From Colwellia ponticola (GTDB taxonomy: Bacteria; Pseudomonadota; Gammaproteobacteria; Enterobacterales; Alteromonadaceae), in assembly GCF_005885605.1 (NCBI RefSeq), contig NZ_SZVP01000015.1, forward strand, positions 33,684 to 97,683: 64,000 nt of DNA, given 5' to 3'. How positions within the stretch are numbered: position 1 is the stretch's first letter; each line of letters begins with the position of its first letter. Below the pieces are notes generated by a model that did no database searches, was not told the origin of the DNA, and worked only from the letters and a program-made list of their open reading frames with translations. Of the stretch, positions 1-7,971 are shown piece after piece. The translations under genes were made by a program, and so were the position numbers.

Positions 1-90
1 ATAAAAAATATTGACACTCACTGTACAATGCTAAAATTATACCACTTTCTAAATTGATACGACTTTGTTTTTATAGAAAAATAGTAACCT

Positions 91-195
91 ACCATTAGTA
101 ATCGACCATTAGTAATCGACCATTAGTAATCGACCATTAGTAATCGACCATTAGTAATCGACCATTAGTAATCGACCATTAGTAATCGACCATTA
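91..195. repeat. 14-bp tandem array, 7 full copies plus a partial one
   Basis: Seven exact head-to-tail copies of accattagtaatcg fill 91-188, followed by a half copy to 195. On the minus strand the unit reads ATGGTCGATTACTA, which is the last codons (M-V-D-Y) and most of the stop codon of the adjacent DUF4402 gene. The first unit is the real gene end and the others lie beyond the stop, so the array looks like repeated duplication of the 3' end of the gene. Because 14 is not a multiple of 3, the copies do not extend the protein. The 90 bases to the left show nothing recognisable. Confidence 0.95.
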
Positions 196-655
196 ATATT
201 AATTGGTTATAATAAGTTGTATCAACATAAAAACCAGTCCCTGAACTAGTTAACGTGGCGCCGACAAACACAGACGCTTCCCCTAATGCATTGGTGGTAA
301 CCGTTGACGCTGCGGTATGATGGTTATTAATGGTAAATTGACTGCTTGTTGGATGTGATTCTCCAGCAATTTGGGTATTATTATCGACAGTAAACACATT
401 AAGATTTAATAAGGTATGCGGGGTAAATTCAGAGATAAGAAATTCAGCGGGATGTCCAGGTGTAATAAGGATAAAAGCCGGATCTACATGCACATTACCA
501 GCAAAAGTGATGGTATATTGATGACTCGCACTGTTATCTTTTAAAACAATAGTGCCAAAGCTTAGTGGTTTAATTAAGGTAACTTTTTCCGCATGAAGAC
601 TAAATGTTAGAAAACACGCAAAAAAATAAAGTAAGATGACTAATTTTCTCTTCAT
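179..655 (-). CDS. DUF4402 family secreted protein
   Basis: A 158-residue protein with an N-terminal signal peptide (about residues 1-22, KRKLVILL then a hydrophobic stretch ending LHA). The motif PLSFGTIV near residue 30 and the C-terminal LxLMVDY are typical of DUF4402, a family of small exported beta-rich proteins with no proven role. The start has an AAGAGA ribosome site five bases upstream. It is the second of two DUF4402 genes in tandem and is much diverged from its neighbour. The last codons have been amplified into the 14-bp array that follows. Family assignment is good; function is unknown, and surface or fimbria-like roles are only conjecture. Confidence 0.8.
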   Translation of the reverse strand: MKRKLVILLYFFACFLTFSLHAEKVTLIKPLSFGTIVLKDNSASHQYTITFAGNVHVDPAFILITPGHPAEFLISEFTPHTLLNLNVFTVDNNTQIAGESHPTSSQFTINNHHTAASTVTTNALGEASVFVGATLTSSGTGFYVDTTYYNQLILMVDY

Positions 656-668
656 TTTTATCTCTTAT

Positions 669-722
669 ATACCAATCGGATTAATTACTTAAACACTTAG
701 CGATAATTAACCTGTTTGGTAT
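669..722. mobile_element. 54-bp MITE-like inverted-repeat element
   Basis: Left end 669-687 (ATACCAATCGGATTAATTA) pairs with the right end 704-722 with 15 of 19 positions matching. The ATACCA-AATTA ends resemble the two longer elements at 10835-10996 and 50983-51055, so this is probably a highly deleted member of the same non-autonomous family. It lies just upstream of the second DUF4402 gene and could form a hairpin in the transcript. Confidence 0.6.
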
Positions 723-829
723 TGCACCTTAAGCAGACCTAGAACAACACATACACGGTTTTCCCTCATAAAAGGTAAAGTGGGAATTAACACATCAGTA
801 AATCCCCATTCAAATAACTAACTATTTAA

Positions 830-1441
830 TTAATACTCAACTTGCATTGTATAAGTACCAGTAAAGGTTACATTATCATAAGCAATAGCATTATCACTAG
901 CAGCACCACCACTTGGTGTTGATGTTGATAAAGTTGCGCCATAATTAAATACTAACGTGCCCGTCGCATCAGTATCGTAAGTAAATGGCGTTCCTGAAGT
1001 CACTACGGTTTTGGTAAAATTACTAACATCAAAAACTTTAGTATCGGTACTCGATGGGTCAGTTAATTGAAAAGCTGAAGCATCGGTTATAGTTAACACG
1101 GTATTAGGCGCAGCACCTGAAACAGTAAAAGTTGCTGGTGTACCTGGTGAGATAGCAACAAGACTAGCCACAGTACCTTGAGTTGCTACATCAGCAGTAC
1201 CGCTAGTAGCGCTAACCACAAGTGTTGCCAAATCAGGTGCAGTATTATCATTAGCAATAGCAACAACGGTACCAAAACTTAATGGTGTAGTTTCAGCTAA
1301 AGTAAATGAATTTTGCACGGTTACACTCGCATTTGCGGTGATTGATTCAGCAAATACGGTAGCTGGTGTGAATAACATCGCTGCCACTGAAAGCGATGTT
1401 ATAGTCATCGTACTGGCTATTCTATTTTTCATAAATATCAT
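830..1441 (-). CDS. DUF4402 domain-containing exported protein
   Basis: A 203-residue protein. The signal peptide covers about residues 1-31 and ends VFAES. It is followed by the DUF4402 pattern ASVTVQNSFTL and PLSFGTVVAI and by a C-terminal TYTMQVEY, matching the MVDY end of the next gene. The composition is rich in Thr, Ala and Ser with almost no Cys, as expected for an extracellular beta protein. The start at 1441 has AAGGA six bases upstream; a second ATG nine bases in is possible but worse placed. It sits 275 bases from the lipoprotein gene upstream, across a large palindrome, so it probably has its own promoter. Role unknown. Confidence 0.85.
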   Translation of the reverse strand: MIFMKNRIASTMTITSLSVAAMLFTPATVFAESITANASVTVQNSFTLAETTPLSFGTVVAIANDNTAPDLATLVVSATSGTADVATQGTVASLVAISPGTPATFTVSGAAPNTVLTITDASAFQLTDPSSTDTKVFDVSNFTKTVVTSGTPFTYDTDATGTLVFNYGATLSTSTPSGGAASDNAIAYDNVTFTGTYTMQVEY

Positions 1442-1526
1442 ATCTATTCCTTAGTTATACAAGATATTACTAACCATGATTACGACTTTAACGTTTAGTA
1501 ATATTTAATGTATTGTTGGCGTAAGT

Positions 1527-1561
1527 AAGTGTTAAGTGTTAAGTGTTAAGTGTTAAGTGTT
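1527..1561. repeat. 7-bp tandem repeat, 5 copies of aagtgtt
   Basis: Five perfect copies lie between the DUF4402 gene and the palindrome at 1604-1651. No function is apparent; it is a slippage-type repeat in noncoding DNA. Confidence 0.9.
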
Positions 1562-1603
1562 ACGCTTTTAAAATACTCAAGACTCATTTAAATATCGGTA
1601 AAT

Positions 1604-1651
1604 TTTAAGAAAACGTTAACTATTTATTTGAATAATTAACGTTTTCTTAAA
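1604..1651 (-). terminator. Large palindrome, probable terminator of the lipoprotein gene
   Basis: A perfect 16-bp inverted repeat (1604-1619 with 1636-1651, core AACGTTTTCTT). A second inverted repeat overlaps it (1624-1637 with 1650-1663), so two alternative hairpins can form. It lies downstream of the SPOR lipoprotein gene and upstream of the DUF4402 gene. It has no clean U-run, so termination is inferred from position and stem strength. Confidence 0.5.
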
Positions 1652-1715
1652 TTATTCAAATAAATTACACTGCAGGATAAAAAAAAACAACTTTTAACTA
1701 AGCTCTCTGGAAATA

Positions 1716-2306
1716 TTATAATGCCTTGCCATATGGTGTGCTAACAATACAACTATGCTGTTGCTTTATTAATATCTCACAGGCTTTTTTCGCTGATTCT
1801 TTATCATATGGAATAGCTTTTAAGCGATAAAAAGTGACCTTATTTTTGGTTGTTTTTTCTGATATGGCGGTTTTATTGTTTAATAATACGGCTTCATTTA
1901 CTTGTATGTCAGACCAAACTTGCTTTAATTTGGATAACTGGGAATACGATCCAAGTTGAATAGCATAGGGGGGATTGGTTGATATAGTGTTAGTCGGTAT
2001 TTTTTTACTTTTAGGAGCGGCATTAATCAAATTTGCTTGCTCTGTATTAGTGGGCATTGGTGTTACTATTTGAGGAATATCAGCTAGTTTGTTTAGCTCT
2101 GTAATCAATTCTTGTAACTCTTTTTTCATCGCAATTAATTCAAGTAGATCAGGCTTTAACAGCTTCCATTCATTATTATGCTGTTCAAAATATTCAAATT
2201 GTTCTTCTGCCGTTAATTTTTCAGTCAATTCACCTTTATTGCTTGTGCAACTAAAGAGTGACACACACATAAATATCAAGGTGAAAATTTTAACTGTTTT
2301 TATCAT
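1716..2306 (-). CDS. SPOR-domain lipoprotein
   Basis: A 196-residue predicted lipoprotein with lipobox LFSC at residues 17-20. Residues about 25-75 are charged and likely helical or coiled (EEQFEYFEQHNNEW, then ELQELITELNKL). A Pro/Thr/Asn linker follows, and then a C-terminal SPOR-like repeat from about residue 115 (YAIQLGSYSQLSKLKQ through VTFYRLKAIPY to CIVST). SPOR domains bind peptidoglycan lacking stem peptides, so the protein probably bridges outer membrane and wall. It follows three FlgO-like genes on the same strand with a gap of under 80 bases and may be co-transcribed. The domain call is by motif only. Confidence 0.75.
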   Translation of the reverse strand: MIKTVKIFTLIFMCVSLFSCTSNKGELTEKLTAEEQFEYFEQHNNEWKLLKPDLLELIAMKKELQELITELNKLADIPQIVTPMPTNTEQANLINAAPKSKKIPTNTISTNPPYAIQLGSYSQLSKLKQVWSDIQVNEAVLLNNKTAISEKTTKNKVTFYRLKAIPYDKESAKKACEILIKQQHSCIVSTPYGKAL

Positions 2307-2383
2307 ATTTACACTCTCTAATAAATTTATTCAGTATTGGGCACTTACTTTCAGCGTGGTATTTTATTATAACGCCTAGCGAT

Positions 2384-2965
2384 TTAAATAGCGTCGACAA
2401 CATAAGTAGGAATAAAAGTAGAAGCCGCTGAGACAATGTTTTTAGTTCGTAAGTCCATAATGCGTGCATTCACAGTAAAACCACGCTCATTTTTAATCAA
2501 CACACCCGCTAGTATATAGCCCGCTTTATGTGAATAAAGTATTTCACTAACATCACGGCTAAAAGCATAATCTCCCGTAGGGGTAATATTTACCCCCCCC
2601 ATTAAGTGTATATCAATAATAGGTATTTCATACGCTTGAACTTGTCCTAGTAAACTTTCACTCACTAAATTACCCAGTTTTTGTGTATTTTGTAATGTCC
2701 CATCAAGATTAACGAATGAAGTAACGACCACCGATTGAGTGATATCACGGCCACGAAGGTTTTTAAATAAATCATGCGCTAACCGGTCAGTGTAACCATT
2801 GACTAATTGGTGAGTATGAAAACTATATACCTCATCATTGACCGTTGGATTCACTATCATAACCGTCTCTTCTGGTACGGATGTACACGCACTTAATGTA
2901 ACTAAACTCGCAATACTTAATGCTGTTATAACTTTAAATTTATATTTATATTTTTGAGTAAACAT
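2384..2965 (-). CDS. FlgO-family outer membrane lipoprotein (copy 3)
   Basis: About 193 residues. The lipoprotein signal ends LSAC, and a FlgO domain covers most of the rest (LAHDLFKNLRG, VVVTSFVNLDGTLQNTQKLGNLVSESL, GYILAGVLIKNERGFTVNARIMD, VVSAASTFIP). In Vibrio, FlgO is an outer membrane protein supporting the flagellum. The ATG at 2965 is preferred because GGAAA lies six bases upstream; the GTG four codons earlier lacks a site. It is the last of three diverged FlgO paralogues in a row. No flagellar genes are present nearby, so the function need not be flagellar. Confidence 0.8.
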   Translation of the reverse strand: MFTQKYKYKFKVITALSIASLVTLSACTSVPEETVMIVNPTVNDEVYSFHTHQLVNGYTDRLAHDLFKNLRGRDITQSVVVTSFVNLDGTLQNTQKLGNLVSESLLGQVQAYEIPIIDIHLMGGVNITPTGDYAFSRDVSEILYSHKAGYILAGVLIKNERGFTVNARIMDLRTKNIVSAASTFIPTYVVDAI

Positions 2966-3043
2966 AATAATTTCCACAATTAATCATCATTGATGAGCCA
3001 GTTAAGGTTTATATATAATTCATTAACAACTAATACTCACAAA

Positions 3044-3763
3044 TTACTGTGAGTAAGCCTTTAACGATAAGCCTGATTTATTAATGACTGGTTTAGCTTT
3101 GTTAGCGTTAGTTGCATTGTTAGTGTTGCCGTTCATATTATTTTCTTTTACCACTTGGTCATTTTCCTCTAGCATAACCGCTTCAACCACTTTATAAGGA
3201 ACAAATATTTGTGCAGAGCTTACTAAAGCCTTATTTTCAAGTAGCACCACTTGTGCATTAATTAAATAACCGCCTTGATGCTTAGTTAACGTACCGGTAA
3301 TAATATGACTGGCATCTGCGGCGGGTGATAATTCTAAATAGTCTTTACTTTGATAGAAGACATCGCCCGTTTCAGTCATACGGATAAAACCACTGGCTTT
3401 AAGATCTATCACTGAGAAGCCAGTACGATGTACTTCATGGATCATCGCTTCGGTCATTTGTCGACCAAAGTGATTGGTTTTATTTAAGTCAGAATCGAGT
3501 AAAGCAAAATTAGTAACTACAAACACATCACTGTTATTAGGGAAATCAATATTAGCAAACAAATCTTGTGTTAACCATTTAGCATAATGATTAACATTTT
3601 TTATCAACTCATCACCGTGATATTTACTGGTATAGTTTGCTTTAGTGGCGTTTTCAATCGAAAAATTTACCGTATTAACCTGTACGGGTAATTGGTTACT
3701 ATTGTCGGGTGACTCAGCACAACCAGCCAATAAAACACATAAAGATAAGGCTTTATATTTCAT
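3044..3763 (-). CDS. FlgO-family outer membrane protein (copy 2)
   Basis: A 239-residue lipoprotein candidate (lipobox LAGC at residues 12-15) with a FlgO domain: HYAKWLTQDLFANIDF, VFVVTNFALLDSDLNKTNHFGRQMTEAMIHEV, GFSVIDLKASGFI and HIITGTLTKHQGGYLINAQVVLLENKALVSSAQIFVPY. It carries an extra C-terminal tail of about 40 residues, low-complexity and rich in Asn and Lys, that the other two copies lack. It starts seven bases after the stop of copy 1, so the two are almost certainly one transcript. The tail could be a periplasmic linker; its role is unknown. Confidence 0.8.
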   Translation of the reverse strand: MKYKALSLCVLLAGCAESPDNSNQLPVQVNTVNFSIENATKANYTSKYHGDELIKNVNHYAKWLTQDLFANIDFPNNSDVFVVTNFALLDSDLNKTNHFGRQMTEAMIHEVHRTGFSVIDLKASGFIRMTETGDVFYQSKDYLELSPAADASHIITGTLTKHQGGYLINAQVVLLENKALVSSAQIFVPYKVVEAVMLEENDQVVKENNMNGNTNNATNANKAKPVINKSGLSLKAYSQ

Positions 3764-3770
3764 AGTCTTC

Positions 3771-4367
3771 TCACAATTGTCTGCGGTAAATTTTACCTTC
3801 TTTCACGAAAGTGCTGTTTAATCGAGGTAAGTATTCATTGCCAATAAAGGTACGCGCGCTACTAACGACGCTATGTGAGTTAACATCAATCACTTCAATA
3901 TTGACTTCAACCCCGCCTTTCATTTCAAGCATGGTACCTGCTAGTACATAACTGACATCAACCTCTTGCGATAACTCGCTTAGCTTTCTTGTTAAATAAT
4001 ATGAGGCATTATCAGCCATTGAAATAGCTTGCGCTGATTTGTGCTCAACAACCTTACCGCCTCGTTGTACTAATGCCGTTTTTAAACTACTGGAAATTTG
4101 ATGACCTAGCAGTGTATAAGCTCTTTCACTATTTGTTAAGGTGAGTGTTTCAATCCATACCAAGGTAGTAAACGCAATTGATTTTTCTTGATAACTAAAC
4201 TGCTCTACTCGTATTAATTGCTCAAGTAAGTCCGACAATTGATGCTCAAAGTGTTCATCAGCAGAGACGTTTTTAGAGAAGGACTCAACTGACTCTTTCT
4301 CATTGACTGCGCCACAACCAATAACCGTGGCTGATAATATTAATAAACATATTAAGGGGAGTTTCAT
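3771..4367 (-). CDS. FlgO-family lipoprotein (copy 1)
   Basis: A 198-residue protein with lipobox VIGC at residues 15-18 and the same FlgO pattern: LVWIETLTLTNSERAYTLLGHQISSSLKTALVQRGGKVVE, VSYVLAGTMLEMKGGVEVNIEVIDVNSHSVVSSARTFIG. It is the first gene of the apparent operon 4367 to 1716 and the most diverged of the three copies. The 210 bases upstream are AT-rich and should hold the promoter. Three paralogues side by side suggest a multi-subunit outer membrane ring or channel, which is inference. Confidence 0.75.
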   Translation of the reverse strand: MKLPLICLLILSATVIGCGAVNEKESVESFSKNVSADEHFEHQLSDLLEQLIRVEQFSYQEKSIAFTTLVWIETLTLTNSERAYTLLGHQISSSLKTALVQRGGKVVEHKSAQAISMADNASYYLTRKLSELSQEVDVSYVLAGTMLEMKGGVEVNIEVIDVNSHSVVSSARTFIGNEYLPRLNSTFVKEGKIYRRQL

Positions 4368-4580
4368 CTTAGACCTTTATACCTTGTTATAACTTGTTAA
4401 AGTAGTTTTGCTTATGGATACACGCTGCCCAGATAACTAGTCACAGCTAAAACAAAGCTAAAATACGACTAAAAAAACATACCGCTAAATAGCAGTGTTA
4501 ATATTAAAAATTAAGCATAATTAATGCCACAAAAATACCATAAGAAAAATGGTGTCATAACAAACTTAATGAATAAAAAA

Positions 4581-4955
4581 TTATGGCCAATAGCTGCTTG
4601 TGCGTTTGCTAGCATAACTTTTTGATATTAAGGTAGCATACAGCTTATGTACTGGCTGAGCCGCGTCGTAATAAACCTGCTTAATTACGTTGTTTTGAAA
4701 AGAAAATTTTCGCTTAAAAGTATGCCCATTAGTTTGTACATACAGCGTTTGTGGTAATAATTTATTAGGGGTACGCGCAATAGGTCTAACTTGAATTTTT
4801 GTGTGCTGCTTTGCCTCTACTTTACCAGTATGGAACTGGGTATTGCCATTACCATAGGTATGAGCATAACTTAATGAACTAGCACTAAATAAAGCTACAC
4901 TCAGTAAAATAATCATTAAAAACTTACATTGTAAAAGGGAGTTAGTCACGTTCAT
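4581..4955 (-). CDS. Small exported hypothetical protein
   Basis: About 124 residues with a clear signal peptide (hydrophobic segment about residues 12-30, cleavage near SYAHT). The mature part is basic, with many Lys, Gln and Thr residues, and I recognise no domain. Its short length, export signal and position 210 bases upstream of the FlgO triplet on the same strand suggest that it could belong to the same envelope locus. A GTG one codon earlier is an alternative start. Confidence 0.6.
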   Translation of the reverse strand: MNVTNSLLQCKFLMIILLSVALFSASSLSYAHTYGNGNTQFHTGKVEAKQHTKIQVRPIARTPNKLLPQTLYVQTNGHTFKRKFSFQNNVIKQVYYDAAQPVHKLYATLISKSYASKRTSSYWP

Positions 4956-5192
4956 CACCAGTCTAGTTAATTAATGCGAAAGTATTCGTTAGTCATTAAG
5001 TCAATTATTTGACTAAGCGAGTAAATACTTTCAGTTAACTGTGATGTTGCACAACTAATGCCAACTTAAAATACAAAAATAAGCATCTGAATTAAATGAA
5101 TAAATATGTTTTTTTATAAAAAAAACTTTCCTGTAGATGATAAACGTTTTAGAACGCCTACCATCACAAAGAAATGAAAGAAAAAACGTTTT

Positions 5193-6398
5193 TTATTGTT
5201 TCGATTGGGCATATTTAGTGACGTAATTTAATTTCGACAGTGGTACGATCTTTTTCACTGGGAACTCTGCAAACTCTTTTCGGGGAATAATATGCCCCAA
5301 GCGGCTTTCAATAGCACAAAGCTCTCTAAAGTTGTCCTTAGAAACGAAAGAAACTGCTTCACCTGATGCGCCGGCACGACCGGTACGACCGATGCGATGA
5401 ATATAATCATCAACTTGTGCTGGTAAGTCATAGTTAATAACACGTGATAGCTCGCCAATATCAATACCACGCGCCGCAATCGCTGTGGCGATTAAAAACT
5501 TGATTTTTCCTACTTTAAAATCATTCAGTATTTTTTCACGAATATCTTGTGCTCGACCACTGTGAATACTTTCTGCACAAATACCACGTTTTTCTAACTG
5601 ACTAACAAGTTTTGCCGCACCGTGCTTAGTTTCAATAAAAATAAGTGCTTGCTGCCAGTGTTGTGTGGTAATTAAATGACTTAACAAAGCGGATTTATTA
5701 CTTTTATCAACCGTCACCAACCACTGTTCTATTTTAGGTTGAGCTGATTTATCGGCGCCAATAGATATTTCAACGGGTTTATGAATGGTGCGCTTTGCTA
5801 ACGCACGTACTTCATCGGAGATAGTGGCAGAAAAGAGTAGGTTTTGCCTATGCTCAGGTAAACGTTCAATAATTTTATTAATGTCATCAATAAAACCCAT
5901 ATCAAGCATTCTATCGGCTTCATCAAGCACTAGCATATCAAGCTCGTCAAAATGTAAAACTCTTTGATGAGCCATATCAAGTAAGCGTCCGGGTGTTGCG
6001 ACTAAAATATCAACGCCCCAGATTAATCGTTGCTTTTGCTCTTGTGCGTCAACGCCGCCGTACATTGCCATCGAGCTAATATCTACATACTTACCGTACT
6101 GGCTAATACTTGCCTCTACTTGCACCGCAAGTTCACGCGTGGGGACTAAAATAAGTGCACGAATACGTTTAGCACGTAATTTTTTTTCTGTTTTTTTATA
6201 GTTAGTAAACAGTTTTTCGAGTATGGGTAGAACAAAACTAGCGGTTTTACCCGTACCTGTTTGCGCAGCAGCAATAATATCTTTACCTGATAAAACGACA
6301 GGTATTGCTTTTTTTTGAATATCCGTCGCTTTGGTGTAACCTAAGTCAGCAATGGCATTAAGTATTGGTGTCGATAGTTTGAGTGTTGAGAAGGACAT
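5193..6398 (-). CDS. rhlE: DEAD-box RNA helicase, RhlE type
   Basis: A 401-residue helicase with all core motifs: Phe3 and the Q motif (GYTKATDIQ, residues 20-28), Walker A AAQTGTGKT (44-52), PTRELA, TPGRLLD, the DEAD box in VLDEADRMLDMGF, SAT, ARGIDI and HRIGRTGRAG. RhlE acts in RNA remodelling and ribosome assembly and is often needed for growth in the cold. It is shorter than E. coli RhlE, with only a short tail (ending KYAQSKQ) after the second RecA domain in place of a long basic extension. It is monocistronic, with about 130 bases of leader to the next feature. Confidence 0.9.
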   Translation of the reverse strand: MSFSTLKLSTPILNAIADLGYTKATDIQKKAIPVVLSGKDIIAAAQTGTGKTASFVLPILEKLFTNYKKTEKKLRAKRIRALILVPTRELAVQVEASISQYGKYVDISSMAMYGGVDAQEQKQRLIWGVDILVATPGRLLDMAHQRVLHFDELDMLVLDEADRMLDMGFIDDINKIIERLPEHRQNLLFSATISDEVRALAKRTIHKPVEISIGADKSAQPKIEQWLVTVDKSNKSALLSHLITTQHWQQALIFIETKHGAAKLVSQLEKRGICAESIHSGRAQDIREKILNDFKVGKIKFLIATAIAARGIDIGELSRVINYDLPAQVDDYIHRIGRTGRAGASGEAVSFVSKDNFRELCAIESRLGHIIPRKEFAEFPVKKIVPLSKLNYVTKYAQSKQ

Positions 6399-6529
6399 AA
6401 GGTGTCGCTGTCGTAGTGATGATCACACTGCTATTCATAGGTTATTCGTTAAAAATCGCTAGGGGCAGATGATAAGGTGAGTGATGGCGTGCATTATATA
6501 CCCATTACCAATCAAAGTGCAGGATTTCA

Positions 6530-6777
6530 GTGGGAATTAAAACCACTTTAGGCAAGGAAAATAATGTAAGCATAGTCATTCTATGGTTTGATTATTTAAC
6601 GCAGTATAAAGTGATTTTAACCCCATCAAAGAAGCGCTTGAGCAAAATCATTTCATCGTTGCTGCGACTTATAATGGAGCAACCATTATTTCATCACAGC
6701 GCCTTGAATTGACATTGCTCAGGCACTCTGAAACCTGCATTTTGAATGGTAACGGGTATAACAGTATCTTATCGTAA
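6530..6777 (+). pseudogene. Degenerate coding remnant
   Basis: In this 600-base gap (6399-7007) one reading frame runs from 6530 to about 6610, and a second, shifted by one base, carries about 54 stop-free codons to the TAA at 6775-6777. The second frame begins DFNPIKEALEQNHF and continues through FIVAATYNGATIIS. Its amino-acid composition looks like real protein, unlike the first frame after the junction. I do not recognise the family. It could be a frame-shifted gene fragment or chance; the rest of the gap shows nothing else. Confidence 0.25.
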
Positions 6778-7007
6778 ACGGATTAATTTATTGAGCAAGG
6801 TAATGTCGCTAATAGCGAGCCTAAGGTAAGTATCGTCTTAACTAATATACTAATACGAGCCCTCCCCTGAATAACAAACAGAGAAAAAGAAAATTATGTT
6901 ATTAATTTGGCTAACTTTTACTAACTTTGTCAGACACAGGTGCAGTATACTTATTCACAGATAAGGGATAGAGTAAGTTAAGCTCACGGTAAACGGATTA
7001 TCAAACT

Positions 7008-7352
7008 ATGCATAATAACCAAAACACCATAAACACTATCATTGCAAAGCAAGAGCTGCCTTTAGGTCATGTGTACGTCATGACTCATTCACTATTTTCA
7101 GATGTGGTAAAAATTGGTTGTACCTCTGAAGATCCAATAACATATGCTAAAGTACTTTCAGCCAAAACTGTCGGTGATTATAAGGTTGTTTTTTCATTAG
7201 CGTGTAACAACCCCTATAAAGTTAAAAGACAAGTTAAAGCCTATTTAACAGCACAGGAATACGTCACAGGTTTTTATCAAATACCTATTGAAGTGGCAGG
7301 TAAGCTACTTAAAAGAGAAACCTTAATAATCCCGAGCGTCACGATATTATAA
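7008..7352 (+). CDS. GIY-YIG/T5orf172-like protein, apparently without its catalytic residues
   Basis: A 114-residue protein matching the T5orf172 branch of GIY-YIG nucleases: GHVYVMTH at residues 20-27, VVKIGCTSEDP at 33-43, AKVLSAKT, then a helix and GFYQIPIEVA near the end. In active members an Arg stands in the helix after KIGxTS and a metal-binding Glu in the next helix. Here those sites read ITYAKVLS (Tyr for Arg) and YKVKRQVKAYL (no Glu). The fold is therefore probably kept but not the nuclease chemistry. It stands alone between the helicase gap and a convergent gene. Confidence 0.7.
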   Translation: MHNNQNTINTIIAKQELPLGHVYVMTHSLFSDVVKIGCTSEDPITYAKVLSAKTVGDYKVVFSLACNNPYKVKRQVKAYLTAQEYVTGFYQIPIEVAGKLLKRETLIIPSVTIL

Positions 7353-7355
7353 GCA

Positions 7356-7391
7356 AGTAGCCCCCGCTTATGACTATAAGCGGGGGCTACT
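7356..7391. terminator. Strong GC-rich hairpin between convergent genes
   Basis: A perfect 16-bp stem (7356-7371 with 7376-7391; core TAGCCCCCGCTTAT) with a four-base GACT loop. It lies four bases after the stop of the GIY-YIG gene and 65 bases before the end of the convergent DUF2750 gene. Neither side has a real U-run. It probably ends transcription from both directions. Confidence 0.75.
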
Positions 7392-7455
7392 AAAAAGATT
7401 TAACTAAGTAGGTTTGGCTAAAGACGCTGAACTCAACCGTGTTTTACTGAAATAT

Positions 7456-7818
7456 TTACTTTAAAGACTCAACTGTAGACAATGCTTGCGTGAAATCAGC
7501 TAACTCCATTTCTAAGTATTCGTCATCGCCCTGCCAGTTAACGCCAATAATAACACCATCTTCATTTAAATCCTCAAGCCAGAATTCAAACCAGTCAGCC
7601 AGAGGGATTGCTACCGGCACATAATCACTCCACTCATCAATACAATGTTGTTGTGCTAACGCCGCCGTTGACCAAAGAGGCATAACCTCGGTTTTTTCAA
7701 AACTCGGTGAGTCTAGTACAACCCAATCTTCACTTACTTTATCTTGTAGTGCCCAAACCATTTGAGTCGGTTTTGTTTCGGCTAAAAATTTTTTTAATAT
7801 TTCGTTAGTATCACTCAT
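7456..7818 (-). CDS. DUF2750 domain-containing protein
   Basis: A 120-residue cytosolic protein. The DUF2750 pattern covers residues about 20-115: VWALQDKV, WVVLDSPSFEKTEVMPLWST, CIDEWSDYVPVAIPLADWFEFWLEDLNEDGVIIGVNW. It is acidic and Trp-rich, with no signal or membrane segment. The family occurs widely in proteobacteria as a stand-alone gene and has no known activity. It has no operon partner on this strand. Confidence 0.85.
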   Translation of the reverse strand: MSDTNEILKKFLAETKPTQMVWALQDKVSEDWVVLDSPSFEKTEVMPLWSTAALAQQHCIDEWSDYVPVAIPLADWFEFWLEDLNEDGVIIGVNWQGDDEYLEMELADFTQALSTVESLK

Positions 7819-7971
7819 AAGCTAATCCGCCTAATTAATTAAGGAACAGATTATAACGAAGTTAACGACAGCAGTCATGTGCTTGATGAAAAGACAACTA
7901 GCATAAGAAAAGCTATTAATTTAACTTGTTAATCGCTAGACTTGTTGACTTTTTTAAATAGAGACTCATCA

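Noticed and set aside
91..195. Iteron-type replication origin
   Set aside because: The units are gene-end copies, and there is no Rep gene, DnaA box cluster or AT-rich unwinding element.
3771..4367. Flagellar operon
   Set aside because: FlgO-like genes are present, but no flagellin, hook, basal-body or flgT/flgP genes accompany them.
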